Assembly: GCF_900182745.1 (NCBI RefSeq)
Contig: NZ_FXTY01000001.1
Location: forward strand, 434,001 to 498,000
Direction: 5' to 3'
DNA length: 64,000 bases
DNA from: Shimia sagamensis
GTDB lineage: Bacteria > Pseudomonadota > Alphaproteobacteria > Rhodobacterales > Rhodobacteraceae
The notes beneath the pieces were generated by a model that was given only the letters and a program-made list of their open reading frames with translations, ran no database searches and was not told where the DNA came from. Position 1 is the stretch's first letter; each line of letters begins with the position of its first letter. The position numbers and the translations under genes are program-made. Below, one piece after another: positions 18,159 to 26,748 of the stretch.

Positions 18159-19215
18159 GGCACAAACCGGGGCCGACAATCGTGGCATCCGACTGGCTGT
18201 GGGGGTGGCGGGCCACTTTGCTCTCGCCATCCTGATCGGCTGGCCATTGGCCACTATTTGTACGGTTTTTGTAGTGCTGTTTTTGCAGGCGCCCGGCCCA
18301 ATGCCGCCGATTGCCATTCGCACCCTGTTCCGCCACGCAGTGGTGTTTCTGGTATTTTCTTGGCTGATTTCCTCCGCCCTTTCTCCCTACCCTGTGCCGT
18401 TTCTGATGGCGCTTGCTCTGGCCGTAGCGACAAGTTTTTACTGGTCCACCAAAGGGGCGGGTATGCTGAGCGTTGTGTTGGCGCTCATGGCAGCCCTCAT
18501 GCTGCCAACTCTGGTGCTCACCTCACAGGAACTCGCTCTGACGCTGGTGATCTGGATTCCACTCAATTTGGTCCTTGCATGGCTTTGGACCGTGGCCATG
18601 TTCAAGTTTTACCCACCCACACCCCGCGGCGTGGCCGCAGCCACCAAACCCGAAGCGCCACACTATGATCCCAACCGTTTGGTGCTGCGCATGTCGCTGG
18701 TCACCATTCCGTTTGCGATCTATTTTTACCTGATCGGCAGCGGTGCGCTGGTGACCCTTCTGTTTGTGGCGATCTTGTCTCAGCAGCTTTCAACCGCAAC
18801 TGCTGCAGGTCCCACCGTGGCCAAAACCATGCTCAAAGCCAACTTCATTGGCGGCTTGGTGTCCATCGCCTGTTACGAATTGACCGTGATTGCCCCTCTG
18901 ATGCTGACCGCATTTTTGGTCTTTGCAGTGGCTGCCTTCTTGCTGGCCTTCTGGTTTGTCTCCGACCGACCTGATGCCTCCATGGCGGGCACAGCCCTGA
19001 CCACAACCGTGATCCTTTTTGGCGGCTCGATCGCGCCCTTTGGCGACGACGCTGACGTAAAAATGATCGACCGCCTTGTGCAAATCGGCAATGCGCTGAT
19101 CTTTGTGTTGATCGCCTACATTGTAGTGGATGCCTTCTTCCCGCTTGACCCGGAAAAGAAAAAGAAACGCAGCCGAAAAGGCCTGAGATCCTTACTCAGG
19201 CGCGCCAAGGTCTGA
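18148..19215 (+). CDS. DUF2955 membrane protein, FUSC/AaeB-like
   Basis: A 355-residue polytopic protein with two blocks of hydrophobic segments (about 15-155 and 185-330) separated by a cytosolic loop containing RGVAAATKPEAPHYDPN, plus a basic tail. The organisation resembles aromatic-acid exporter/FUSC proteins and matches DUF2955. ATG at 18148 is chosen because it is adjacent to the polar N-terminus; an upstream ATG at 18109 would overlap the adaptor by 50 bases. With the adaptor it likely forms an inner-membrane efflux pair; substrate unknown. Confidence 0.75.
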   Translation: MPTEAQTGADNRGIRLAVGVAGHFALAILIGWPLATICTVFVVLFLQAPGPMPPIAIRTLFRHAVVFLVFSWLISSALSPYPVPFLMALALAVATSFYWSTKGAGMLSVVLALMAALMLPTLVLTSQELALTLVIWIPLNLVLAWLWTVAMFKFYPPTPRGVAAATKPEAPHYDPNRLVLRMSLVTIPFAIYFYLIGSGALVTLLFVAILSQQLSTATAAGPTVAKTMLKANFIGGLVSIACYELTVIAPLMLTAFLVFAVAAFLLAFWFVSDRPDASMAGTALTTTVILFGGSIAPFGDDADVKMIDRLVQIGNALIFVLIAYIVVDAFFPLDPEKKKKRSRKGLRSLLRRAKV

Positions 19216-19305
19216 TCCCCAAACCATCGCTTGCAGCCCGCTTCTCGTTGCGTTTACATCGCGCCAGCGAACATCATCACAAAGCAACGACTTGAGGCAG
19301 GCATC

Positions 19306-20181
19306 ATGGACATCCGCGCACTTGGCATGGGGCTGCTGTTTGCCCTGATCTGGTCCTCTGCCTTCACCTCCGCGCGCATCATTGTGGCTGATGCGCCGCC
19401 CCTGATGATCTCTTCCCTCCGCTTTGCCATTGCAGGCACCATCGGCGTGATCATCGCCCGCGCACTGGGCCAATCGTGGCACCTCACACCTGCCCAATGG
19501 CGCGCCACGATCATCTTTGGTCTCTGCCAAAACGCGCTCTATCTGGGCCTGAACTTCACCGCGATGACCACCATTGAGGCCTCCCTTGCATCGATCATCG
19601 CCTCCACCATGCCGCTGATCGTGGCCCTGCTTGGCTGGGCCGCCAAAGGTGAGAAGCTCAGCCCCATGGGCACCATTGGCCTCATCGTCGGCTTTGGTGG
19701 TGTGCTGCTGATCATGGCGGGGCGCATCAGTGACGGCGTCGACCTCTTCGGCGTGCTGCTCTGCGTGATCGGCGCCACTGCACTGGCAATTGCCACCCTT
19801 GCCGTGCGCAACGCGTCCTCCGGTGGCAATATGATGATGATTGTTGGCTTGCAGATGTTTGTCGGCGCCATTGTTCTGCTCGGCGCGTCTCTGGTGTTCG
19901 AAACCTGGACGGTCAATTGGAACCCCAAGATGCTGACCGCTTTCATCTACACAATCCTCGCGCCTGGCCTGTTTGCCACTTGGATCTGGTTTGCCCTTGT
20001 CGCCCGCATCGGCGCCGTAAAAGCCGCCACCTTCCACTTCCTCAACCCGTTTTTCGGGGTTGCCATCGCCGCCATGGTCCTTGGGGAAAAACTCGGTTTC
20101 TGGGACATCGTTGGCGTCGCCGTGATCTGTGCCGGCATCCTCGCCGTGCAGCTTTCGAAACAATCGCACACGGCCAAGTGA
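19306..20181 (+). CDS. DMT-superfamily EamA transporter
   Basis: A 291-residue ten-helix transporter with two EamA repeats (WSSAFTSARIIV at the start of the first, FLNPFFGVAIAAMVLGEKL in the second). Substrate unknown. The start at 19306 precedes the first helix directly; a longer frame from 19231 adds a non-conserved leader. It lies 90 bases after DUF2955 and 57 bases before the CcdA-like gene, and does not appear coupled to either. Confidence 0.84.
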   Translation: MDIRALGMGLLFALIWSSAFTSARIIVADAPPLMISSLRFAIAGTIGVIIARALGQSWHLTPAQWRATIIFGLCQNALYLGLNFTAMTTIEASLASIIASTMPLIVALLGWAAKGEKLSPMGTIGLIVGFGGVLLIMAGRISDGVDLFGVLLCVIGATALAIATLAVRNASSGGNMMMIVGLQMFVGAIVLLGASLVFETWTVNWNPKMLTAFIYTILAPGLFATWIWFALVARIGAVKAATFHFLNPFFGVAIAAMVLGEKLGFWDIVGVAVICAGILAVQLSKQSHTAK

Positions 20182-20238
20182 TCCAGCGGCACCACTGTTT
20201 GACATGACACTGCCCGCCGCCGTTGGCACAAGAGGTGT

Positions 20239-20952
20239 ATGGAATACCTCTTTGCATATGGCGCGGGTCTGCTAACCCTGATCAACCCCTGTGTGGTCCC
20301 GGTTTTGCCCATCGTCTTGACCAGCGCCTTGCAAGCGTCTCGTCATGGCCCCGCCGCCTTGGCGCTTGGCATGAGCCTGTCCTTTGTGGTGTTTGGCATG
20401 GCCGTAACCGTCTTTGGCTACGCCATTGGCCTCACGCCGGACATGCTCTCCAAAGCCGGTGCCGTCCTGATGATGGCCTTTGGCGCGGTCCTTCTCATTC
20501 CACGCTTCTCCATGGCGTTTTCCACCGCCACAGCTGGTGTTGCCACATCCGCCGACTCAAGCCTCAATGCAATCGACAACACCACCCTGCGCGGGCAGTT
20601 CCTCGGCGGTCTGCTCTTGGGCCTCGTCTGGTCCCCCTGCATCGGACCAACCCTGGGCGGCGCCATCGCGCTCGCCTCTCAGGGTGAAAGCCTCACCCAC
20701 GCCACCGTCATCATGATCGCCTTCGCTGCTGGCGTCTCCACACTGATCCTTGGCCTCGGCTACGGTGCCCGCTCCGCCCTCAGCAAACACCAAGCCACAC
20801 TACGCGCCATCGCGGCCAAATCCCGCCCTATTCTGGGTGGTGTCTTCTTCCTCACCGGCCTCGCGCTGTTCTTTAATGTCCACCACGTAATCGAAATCTG
20901 GCTCTTGGGTGTCCTCCCCCCTTGGCTGCTCGATCTCTCTGTTGCCCTTTAA
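20239..20952 (+). CDS. CcdA/DsbD-like thiol-disulfide transmembrane transporter
   Basis: A 237-residue six-helix protein that moves reducing equivalents across the inner membrane. The first redox cysteine is in INPCVVPVLPIVL and the second in VWSPCIGPTLGG, the symmetric Pro-flanked cysteine pair of the CcdA family. The next gene, 14 bases downstream, encodes a secreted thioredoxin-like protein that is the natural acceptor of these electrons. Confidence 0.87.
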   Translation: MEYLFAYGAGLLTLINPCVVPVLPIVLTSALQASRHGPAALALGMSLSFVVFGMAVTVFGYAIGLTPDMLSKAGAVLMMAFGAVLLIPRFSMAFSTATAGVATSADSSLNAIDNTTLRGQFLGGLLLGLVWSPCIGPTLGGAIALASQGESLTHATVIMIAFAAGVSTLILGLGYGARSALSKHQATLRAIAAKSRPILGGVFFLTGLALFFNVHHVIEIWLLGVLPPWLLDLSVAL

Positions 20953-20966
20953 AAGGAGTTCTCCTC

Positions 20967-21374
20967 ATGCACCGTCGCACATTCCTCGCCTCCGCCTCTG
21001 CCACGTTAGTCCTGCCCATGGCTGCCCGCGCTTCCATCAACTACACCCCTGGCCTCGTGAAAAAACACCTCGCCGCGGGCGACACCGTGTTTCTGGATTT
21101 CAAAACCGACTGGTGCACCACCTGTGCTGCTCAGGAACGCGCCATCAATGCACTCAAACAATCCAATCCGGCCTATGATGAAGCCATCACTTTCATCAAT
21201 GTCGACTGGGATCAGCACAGCAATTCTGAGCTTGCTCGCACACTAAAAATCCCGCGTCGCTCCACGCTTGTGGCACTGAAAGGCGATCAGGAACTTGGTC
21301 GCATCGTCGCTGGCACCAGTAAATCCAAGATCAAGGACCTCCTGGACACGGCCCTCACTGCGGCCACAGACTAA
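20967..21374 (+). CDS. Secreted thioredoxin-fold protein, DsbD-gamma-like
   Basis: A 135-residue protein. The N-terminus [17 protein letters not shown] has an RR pair and hydrophobic core ending at ARA, so it is exported, possibly by Tat. The redox motif WCTTC sits in a domain like the C-terminal domain of DsbD ([17 protein letters not shown]), ending with the cis-Pro-like PRRSTLV. It likely accepts electrons from the adjacent CcdA-like protein. AAAAGGAG precedes the ATG at 20967; a longer frame from 20922 overlaps the previous gene and breaks the signal peptide. Confidence 0.85.
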   Translation: MHRRTFLASASATLVLPMAARASINYTPGLVKKHLAAGDTVFLDFKTDWCTTCAAQERAINALKQSNPAYDEAITFINVDWDQHSNSELARTLKIPRRSTLVALKGDQELGRIVAGTSKSKIKDLLDTALTAATD

Positions 21375-21382
21375 CCAATCCA

Positions 21383-21423
21383 GATCACGCCTAAATGTTG
21401 CACCGCGACACGTCGGCGTGATC
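21383..21423 (+). terminator. Hairpin after the thioredoxin gene
   Basis: Arms GATCACGCC / GGCGTGATC separated by 23 bases are followed by CCCCTCTTTTC. It is a probable terminator separating ccdA-trx from msrB-msrA. Confidence 0.6.
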
Positions 21424-21507
21424 CCCTCTTTTCAAACCCCCGTCTCCTCCCATATGCCTGACATCAGAACCCTGATCCCCACTTTGAGATCAGCGAAGGA
21501 GACGCGC

Positions 21508-21960
21508 ATGACCAAATACACCCGCGACACCGATGTGATCGCCACCCTCACCGATGAACAATTCTGGGTCACTCAGGAAAACGGCACCGAGCGCCCCGGC
21601 TCCGGCAAACTGCTCTACAACAAAGAGCCCGGCATCTACGTTGATGTGGTTTCTGGTGAACCGCTGTTTGCCAGCTCTGACAAATACGAAAGTGGCTGCG
21701 GCTGGCCCAGCTTCACCAAGCCCATTGAAACGGCCCATGTTTCTGAACACCACGATGCCACCGCTGGCATGATCCGCACCGAAGTGCGCTCCAAACATGG
21801 CGACAGCCACCTTGGCCACGTCTTCCCCGACGGCCCACAAGACCGTGGTGGGCTGCGCTATTGTATCAACTCCGCCTCCCTGCGGTTTGTGCACCGCGAC
21901 GATATGGAAGGCGAGGGCTATGGCGCTTATCTTGATCAAGTAGAGGAGATCGACCAATGA
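21508..21960 (+). CDS. msrB: Peptide-methionine (R)-S-oxide reductase, zinc-free type
   Basis: A 150-residue MsrB that repairs methionine-R-sulfoxide. Landmarks are [18 protein letters not shown] and the catalytic cysteine in [11 protein letters not shown]. The paired CxxC zinc ligands of many MsrB proteins are absent (the first site reads SGEPLF), so this is the metal-free class with a resolving Cys in SGCGWPSF. No signal peptide is seen, so it is cytoplasmic. GAAGGAG precedes the ATG at 21508. It overlaps msrA by ATGA. Confidence 0.93.
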   Translation: MTKYTRDTDVIATLTDEQFWVTQENGTERPGSGKLLYNKEPGIYVDVVSGEPLFASSDKYESGCGWPSFTKPIETAHVSEHHDATAGMIRTEVRSKHGDSHLGHVFPDGPQDRGGLRYCINSASLRFVHRDDMEGEGYGAYLDQVEEIDQ

Positions 21961-22457
21961 GTGAACGCGCAGTACTGGCAGGTGGCTGTTTCTGGGGCAT
22001 GGAAGATCTGATCCACAAAATGAATGGCGTTATGGCCACCCGCGTCGGATACACCGGCGGCGACGTACCCAATGCGACCTATGAGAACCACGGCACCCAT
22101 GCCGAGGCGATCGAGATCACCTTTGACCCCGCCAAAACCTCCTATCGCAAGCTGCTGGAGTTCTTCTTCCAAATCCACGACCCCACCACGCCCAACCGTC
22201 AGGGAAATGACCGAGGCACCTCGTACCGCTCCGCGATTTACTACACCGATGCGGATCAAAAGGCCGTAGCCGAGGATACCATCAAGGACGTCGACGCCTC
22301 CGGTCTTTGGCCCGGCAAAGTGGTGACCGAAGTCGAACCTGTCAGCGACTTCTGGCAGGCGGAAGAGCACCATCAGGACTATCTGGAAAAGCACGTTGGC
22401 GGCTACACCTGCCACTTCGCCCGCCCCGACTGGGTCCTGCCCAAACGCAACGGGTGA
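21957..22457 (+). CDS. msrA: Peptide-methionine (S)-S-oxide reductase
   Basis: A 166-residue MsrA with the catalytic cysteine in [11 protein letters not shown] at the N-terminus, plus GYTGG and HYEVVEV-type neighbourhood ([20 protein letters not shown]). It reduces methionine-S-sulfoxide and complements MsrB, with which it is translationally coupled. No signal peptide. It is followed immediately by a hairpin and a convergent gene. Confidence 0.95.
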   Translation: MSERAVLAGGCFWGMEDLIHKMNGVMATRVGYTGGDVPNATYENHGTHAEAIEITFDPAKTSYRKLLEFFFQIHDPTTPNRQGNDRGTSYRSAIYYTDADQKAVAEDTIKDVDASGLWPGKVVTEVEPVSDFWQAEEHHQDYLEKHVGGYTCHFARPDWVLPKRNG

Positions 22458-22464
22458 CCGAAAC

Positions 22465-22484
22465 GGCTGGCGCCCGCGCCAGCC
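22465..22484. terminator. Bidirectional hairpin between msrA and a convergent gene
   Basis: GGCTGGCGC / GCGCCAGCC arms are almost contiguous (2 bases between, so the real loop is larger) and occupy essentially the whole 26-base gap between convergent genes. Confidence 0.6.
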
Positions 22485-22954
22485 TAGGGCACCAAAGCAC
22501 GCAATTGCTCTGGCGTGTGCGCAATCACCCCATCGGTTGCGCTCACGTCAAAAAAACCAACACCTGTTTCAAGCGCCGACCGGACAACCTGGTCATACGC
22601 CTGCTCCGCTACCGACCAAGCAAAGGACAAGTAAAGCCCGCTCTGCGCAAAGCTGTAGTCGGTGACAAGACTCTCATTAAATGGCTCTAGGGCCTGCGCT
22701 CCACCAAATAGCCGCTGCCAAAATCCGCGCTTTTCCTCAACCAACGTGTCGAAATCAAAAGCGTGTGGCCCATTCATCGGAGGAAACTCTCGCCGGAGCA
22801 CATTGTAAAACTGAGGCAGGGTTCCGGTCATCCCTTCAGGGGAGTTGTAGTCGCGCGTCTCCTCCCACTTTGTCAGATCCCCATACCACGCCATGAAGTT
22901 AGGACGTGACACTGGCGCCACCTGCGGATCAAACACCAAAAGATCGTAACTCAT
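22484..22954 (-). CDS. Conserved hypothetical protein
   Basis: A 156-residue cytoplasmic protein I do not assign to a named family. It is acidic and aromatic-rich, begins MSYDLLVFDPQVAPVSR and contains the central segment GPHAFDFDTLVEEKRGFWQ. The start at 22954 overlaps the GST stop by 4 bases (ATGA on the minus strand). The open frame continues further upstream to 23347, but that part lies entirely within the GST gene and looks like shadow sequence. It is the third gene of the queG-GST-unknown operon. Confidence 0.7.
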   Translation of the reverse strand: MSYDLLVFDPQVAPVSRPNFMAWYGDLTKWEETRDYNSPEGMTGTLPQFYNVLRREFPPMNGPHAFDFDTLVEEKRGFWQRLFGGAQALEPFNESLVTDYSFAQSGLYLSFAWSVAEQAYDQVVRSALETGVGFFDVSATDGVIAHTPEQLRALVP

Positions 22955-23595
22955 CTCAACTCCCCAACTGCCTGCCGAAACACCCGGCTGTGGCTGATCC
23001 AGGTCAGCCACCTGTTCAAAGCCCAATGACGCGCGATCAACTCTTGCCCTTTGGGCACCTGCGCAAACGCCGCCAGCATGGGGGCCAGCTGACAATCCGC
23101 CAACGTGATCCGCAGCCCATTGAGCACATGCCCTTCCCTCGCGATGGTGTCCAATTCCGCCAACACCATCTCCGCCGCGGCCAGCCCCACGTCCACCAAT
23201 GCCTTGTCCCAATCGATCCCAGCCTGTTTGCGCACCACCGCATGGGCATAAGCCTGCCGTACCATCGGCCAATAGGCGTAGTTGTCGGCAATCGCGATCA
23301 CTTGATCCATGCGCGCCACGCACTCCGCATCGTCCGGTACAAGGCACACACCCTCAAATGCCCGCTCGATATAGCGCGTGATCGCGCCGGTTTCATACAC
23401 AGTGAAATCGCCATGTTTCAGCACCGGCACACGCCCAAACGGGTGAGACTCGGCACCCACTTTTTCAAAGGGATCCTCATGCTGCATTTCAAACGCCACC
23501 GGTTTGGCTGCCAGCGCCATCATTGCCACTTTCGTATAGATGCTGTCTTCAAAGCCACACAGTGTGACCGGTGCCGCGAAGGAGGTGCCCGACAT
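22951..23595 (-). CDS. Glutathione S-transferase family protein
   Basis: A 214-residue GST. An N-terminal thioredoxin-like domain (APVTLCGFEDSIYTKVAMMALAAK) with the cis-Pro/Ser-Thr glutathione site around RVPVLKHGDFTVYETGAITRYIE, then an all-helical C-terminal domain. The substrate is unknown. It shares one base with the queG stop and 4 bases with the next gene, forming a tight three-gene unit. Confidence 0.87.
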   Translation of the reverse strand: MSGTSFAAPVTLCGFEDSIYTKVAMMALAAKPVAFEMQHEDPFEKVGAESHPFGRVPVLKHGDFTVYETGAITRYIERAFEGVCLVPDDAECVARMDQVIAIADNYAYWPMVRQAYAHAVVRKQAGIDWDKALVDVGLAAAEMVLAELDTIAREGHVLNGLRITLADCQLAPMLAAFAQVPKGQELIARHWALNRWLTWISHSRVFRQAVGELR

Positions 23596-24632
23596 CAGCC
23601 CAGTCTCTCCACCGCCCAGCGTGCCGCATCCGCCACCGTGGCGTCTTCATCGTCGCACAGCCCCTGTGCAACCTCTTTCAATGCGCCATCTCCGGAATTG
23701 CCAATTGCATAAAGCACATTGCGCACAAACCGATTGCGCCCAATGCGCTTGATCGGGGAACCGGAGAAAAATGTGCGAAACTCTGCATCCTGCAATACTG
23801 CCAGCTCAGCCAGTTTCGGGGCCAGCAAATCGTCGCGTGCGTGGTATTTCATCTCCCGCGCATCTTGGGCAAACTTGTTCCACGGACAGGCTGCAAGGCA
23901 ATCGTCACAGCCATAAATCCGATTGCCCAACAAGGGGCGCAGCTCTTCGTCCACTGGACCATGCAGCTCGATTGTCAGGTAAGAAATGCAGCGCCTTGCA
24001 TCAATTTTGTGTGGTGCCGGAAAGGCATTGGTCGGACAGGCATCCAGACAGGACCGGCATGACCCGCAATGGTCAATTTCGGCTGTATCAGTGTCTAACT
24101 CCAGCGTCGTGAACACCGAGCCAATAAAGAACCAGGAACCCAAATCTCGGCTCACCAGGTTGGTGTGCTTGCCTTGCCAGCCCAGCCCCGCTGCCTGCCC
24201 CAAAGGCTTCTCCGGCACCGGCGCGGTATCCACAAACACCTTCACCTCGGTCTCCGGACCCGTCTCCGCAATCAACCACCGTGCCAGCCGTTTCAGACGC
24301 TTTTTCACCGTGTCATGGTAGTCGCGGTTCTGCGCATAGACCGATATCGCCGCCCGATCCGGCTGCCCCAACACGGCTGTGGGATCATGTTCCGGCGTGT
24401 AGCTCTCACCCAACACAATAACAGAGCGCGCCTCCGGCCACAGCACCGACGGATCAGACCGCCAATGCTTGCGCGCCTCAAGCCACTGCATCTGCCCGTG
24501 ATGACCTTTTTCAAGAAACCCAGCCAGGCCTGCCGCCACATGCCCCACCGCATCCGGGCGACACACTTTGGCCAAATCAAAGCCCATTGTCACCGCTTCC
24601 GCCTTCATGCGGGTGGTCAGATCATCCGCCAT
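23595..24632 (-). CDS. queG: Epoxyqueuosine reductase
   Basis: A 345-residue cobalamin- and Fe-S-dependent enzyme for the last step of queuosine synthesis in tRNA. Two 4Fe-4S motifs are visible, [16 protein letters not shown] (with the later CP) and [14 protein letters not shown]. The N-terminal domain contains [13 protein letters not shown] and the C-terminus has a HEAT-like tail. It is the first gene in the operon with GST and the unknown protein; start at 24632 lies just after a dispersed element. Confidence 0.94.
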   Translation of the reverse strand: MADDLTTRMKAEAVTMGFDLAKVCRPDAVGHVAAGLAGFLEKGHHGQMQWLEARKHWRSDPSVLWPEARSVIVLGESYTPEHDPTAVLGQPDRAAISVYAQNRDYHDTVKKRLKRLARWLIAETGPETEVKVFVDTAPVPEKPLGQAAGLGWQGKHTNLVSRDLGSWFFIGSVFTTLELDTDTAEIDHCGSCRSCLDACPTNAFPAPHKIDARRCISYLTIELHGPVDEELRPLLGNRIYGCDDCLAACPWNKFAQDAREMKYHARDDLLAPKLAELAVLQDAEFRTFFSGSPIKRIGRNRFVRNVLYAIGNSGDGALKEVAQGLCDDEDATVADAARWAVERLG

Positions 24633-24641
24633 ACGTGCCCC

Positions 24642-24671
24642 GCATTCTCATTCCAAAAATATCCTCGGGGG
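24642..24671 (+). repeat. Dispersed intergenic element, copy 2
   Basis: GCATTCTCATTC, two variable bases, AAAATATCC and a G run: the 12-mer and 9-mer are identical to those at 3937-3965 at the same spacing. It lies between queG and the upstream GST. Confidence 0.6.
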
Positions 24672-24687
24672 TGTGGCCGTCAGGCCG

Positions 24688-24706
24688 AGGGGGCAGACCG
24701 CCCCCT
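24688..24706 (-). terminator. Terminator hairpin of the second GST gene
   Basis: AGGGGGC / GCCCCCT stem with 5-base loop, 16 bases after the GST stop on the minus strand. No strong T tract follows. Confidence 0.55.
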
Positions 24707-24721
24707 TGCCAACGCCTGTGA

Positions 24722-25387
24722 TCAGAAATCCAGATCAGCATAATGTGCAGGTGGTGGGAAACCGGGCACCTGATCGGCCAGCACAGCGCGGAACGCCGGG
24801 CGCGATTTTATGGTCGCATACCAATCTTTCACCACCGCAGAGCGATTCCAATCCACGTCACTGATGTAATCCAGCGCGCTCAAATGCGCGGCTGCGGTGA
24901 AATCCGCCATGGTCATCACATCCCCGGCAAGCCAGCGCCGATGGTCCAGCAGCCAATGCATGTAATCGAGATGGTATTTGATCGCCTTGGCGCCAGATTT
25001 CACATTTTTGCTGTCCGGATAGCCGGTGCCCATCAGCTTGCGATTGACCCGCTCATACAGCAACTTGGACGTCACCTCATTGTGGAACTTGTCATCAAAC
25101 CACGCCACCAGACGCCGCACCTCATAGCGCCCATCCGGGTCACGCGGCATCAAGGCTGGATCGGGGTATTTCTCTTCGAGGTATTCACAGATGGCATTGC
25201 TGTCCGCCATCATCTTGCCGTCCATCTTCAAGACCGGCACCTTGGCGGCTGGATTGCGACGCAAAAAATCAGGATCCTGCTCCCAATAGCGCTCCTCCAC
25301 CAGCTCCACCTCAAGCCGCTTCTCGCCCATCATAAGACGTACCTTGCGGCAAAACGGAGACAGGGGCACATGGAACAAACGGTTCAT
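24722..25387 (-). CDS. Glutathione S-transferase family protein
   Basis: A 221-residue GST. It begins MNRLFHVPLSPFCRKVRLMMGEK with an N-terminal CRK (SPFCRK) site rather than Ser/Tyr, and PVLKMDGKMMADSNAICEYLE forms the glutathione pocket. This resembles beta/omega-like GSTs with a catalytic cysteine; the alpha-helical C-domain contains the WLAGDVMTMADFTAAAHLSAL N-capping box region. It is separate from the queG operon by a hairpin. Confidence 0.87.
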   Translation of the reverse strand: MNRLFHVPLSPFCRKVRLMMGEKRLEVELVEERYWEQDPDFLRRNPAAKVPVLKMDGKMMADSNAICEYLEEKYPDPALMPRDPDGRYEVRRLVAWFDDKFHNEVTSKLLYERVNRKLMGTGYPDSKNVKSGAKAIKYHLDYMHWLLDHRRWLAGDVMTMADFTAAAHLSALDYISDVDWNRSAVVKDWYATIKSRPAFRAVLADQVPGFPPPAHYADLDF

Positions 25388-25445
25388 CAGCAGGATCGCA
25401 ATGTTATTGGGCTTTTCTCTTCAATGCCTTGCCCACTCACATATT

Positions 25446-26198
25446 TCAATCCGCAAAACACGCCGCACGCGACTCTCCGCGTATGGTGGCCGCCCCGTCC
25501 AGGATCGCCGAAGCCCGCCGTCGCAATGCAGATGACGGCTTGCTGGCAGAGCGCTCTTTTGGATTTGGCAACACCGCAGCAAGACGTGCCGCCTGCACCG
25601 CTGTCAAATTCTCTGGCCCCACCCCAAAGTAATGCCGCGCCGCCGCCTCGATGCCAAACACACCTTCGTCAAACTCTGCCACGTTGAGATAAACTTCCAA
25701 AATCCGCCGCTTGCTCCAGGTCATCTCGACCAGCGGTGTCATCAGCGTTTCCAACGCCTTGCGCGGCCAACTGCGCCCTTGCCAGAAATAGACGTTTTTC
25801 ACGGTTTGCTGGCTGATTGTGCTCGCCCCGCGCCCTGCCCCCTCGGCAATGGCGTCTCGAATGGCCTCCACATCAAACCCCCAATGCAGGCAGAAGTTGG
25901 CGTCTTCGGCGGCGACCACAGAGCGCCGCATCACCGGCGCAACCTGCTCAATCGGCACCCATTGGTGATCCACATGCCCAAGCCGGCGCTTTTCCCCAAC
26001 CATGGTCCAGGTGAAAGGCGGATTGATCACAATAAAAATCAGAATGGAAAAGATAAACAAGGACACCGACCACATCAGCACCCGCCGCCACCAATACCTC
26101 AGCCGCGCCCACTGTCTCGTGAACACACCGGTTTTTGGCGCAGCCACCTTCTTGGACGCCCCCGCCTTGGTCTTTGATTTACTTGCTTTCTTGGCCAT
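25446..26198 (-). CDS. mtgA: Monofunctional biosynthetic peptidoglycan transglycosylase
   Basis: A 250-residue GT51 enzyme that polymerises lipid II into glycan strands. A very basic N-terminal tail (MAKKASKSKTKAG) precedes one transmembrane anchor (about 40-60). The catalytic Glu lies in VVAAEDANFCLHWGFD, and the GASTISQQTVKNVYFW, KRRILEVYLNVAEF and GIEAAARHYFG motifs are intact. There is no transpeptidase domain. Confidence 0.94.
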   Translation of the reverse strand: MAKKASKSKTKAGASKKVAAPKTGVFTRQWARLRYWWRRVLMWSVSLFIFSILIFIVINPPFTWTMVGEKRRLGHVDHQWVPIEQVAPVMRRSVVAAEDANFCLHWGFDVEAIRDAIAEGAGRGASTISQQTVKNVYFWQGRSWPRKALETLMTPLVEMTWSKRRILEVYLNVAEFDEGVFGIEAAARHYFGVGPENLTAVQAARLAAVLPNPKERSASKPSSALRRRASAILDGAATIRGESRAACFAD

Positions 26199-26254
26199 GT
26201 CCCTGCCGTCTTACTTGGCAAAGGGAGTAGAGGCTCAATACGTGTTACGCAAGC

Positions 26255-26629
26255 CTACGGCGAACACGCCCACACCCGAACAGTGCACCCACCGCCGTTT
26301 TGATAACAATAGCGCAGCGCGTTGTTCTCCGCCTGCGACCGCGTGCCATCCCAGCCATAACCCCAATTGCCAGAATCGCCCTCTGCAATTGCCCCGCAGG
26401 TGTTGTAAAATGTATGTACATTGTCACAATCCCACTCACATTCGCTTTGCAGCGCATTCACAGCGTCAGTCTCTGAATATTTGCCGTAGGAATAACCCCA
26501 AGCCCCTCCCGGTCCAATTCCGACGGCACCCCAGCATTGGGCAAAGCCACATTCTCCGGCAACCGCAATGCCTGTCAAAGCCGGCAATACCACCGCCGCT
26601 GCCAATATCCGTGTCGTCAAATCGCGCAT
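26255..26629 (-). CDS. Small secreted DUF4189 protein
   Basis: A 124-residue exported protein. MRDLTTRILAAAVVLP followed by a hydrophobic stretch ending VAG is a signal peptide. The mature part is Gly/Trp/Cys-rich (GIGPGGAWGYSYGK, SGNWGYGWDGT) with several Cys, in line with DUF4189. I start it at 26629 because the upstream 18 codons (from 26683) disrupt the signal peptide. Function unknown; it sits between mtgA and gltB, transcribed in the same direction but separated from gltB by a terminator. Confidence 0.75.
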   Translation of the reverse strand: MRDLTTRILAAAVVLPALTGIAVAGECGFAQCWGAVGIGPGGAWGYSYGKYSETDAVNALQSECEWDCDNVHTFYNTCGAIAEGDSGNWGYGWDGTRSQAENNALRYCYQNGGGCTVRVWACSP

Positions 26630-26690
26630 AAAATCCTCCCAATGAATACGCCTAAGTATGAGGCCAAACTCGGAAAACCCCAAATCCGCA

Positions 26691-26726
26691 AAACAAAACC
26701 CCCGGCTGACAAAACAGCCGGGGGTT
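26691..26726 (-). terminator. Intrinsic terminator of gltB
   Basis: AACCCCCGGCTG / CAGCCGGGGGTT 12-base stem with 6-base loop, followed on the minus strand by a T-rich tract (TTTGTTTTG). It is 22 bases after the gltB stop. Confidence 0.85.
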
Positions 26727-26748
26727 AAGATTCAGTTGCAGGTTGTGC

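Noticed and set aside
19192-20229. 345-codon minus-strand frame over the EamA gene
   Set aside because: Gly/His/Asp-rich, no motifs, opposite a clear transporter gene.
22955-23347. Upstream extension of the hypothetical gene at 22484
   Set aside because: The extension overlaps the GST gene completely and reads Gly/Arg-rich shadow sequence; the coupled ATG at 22954 is the natural start.
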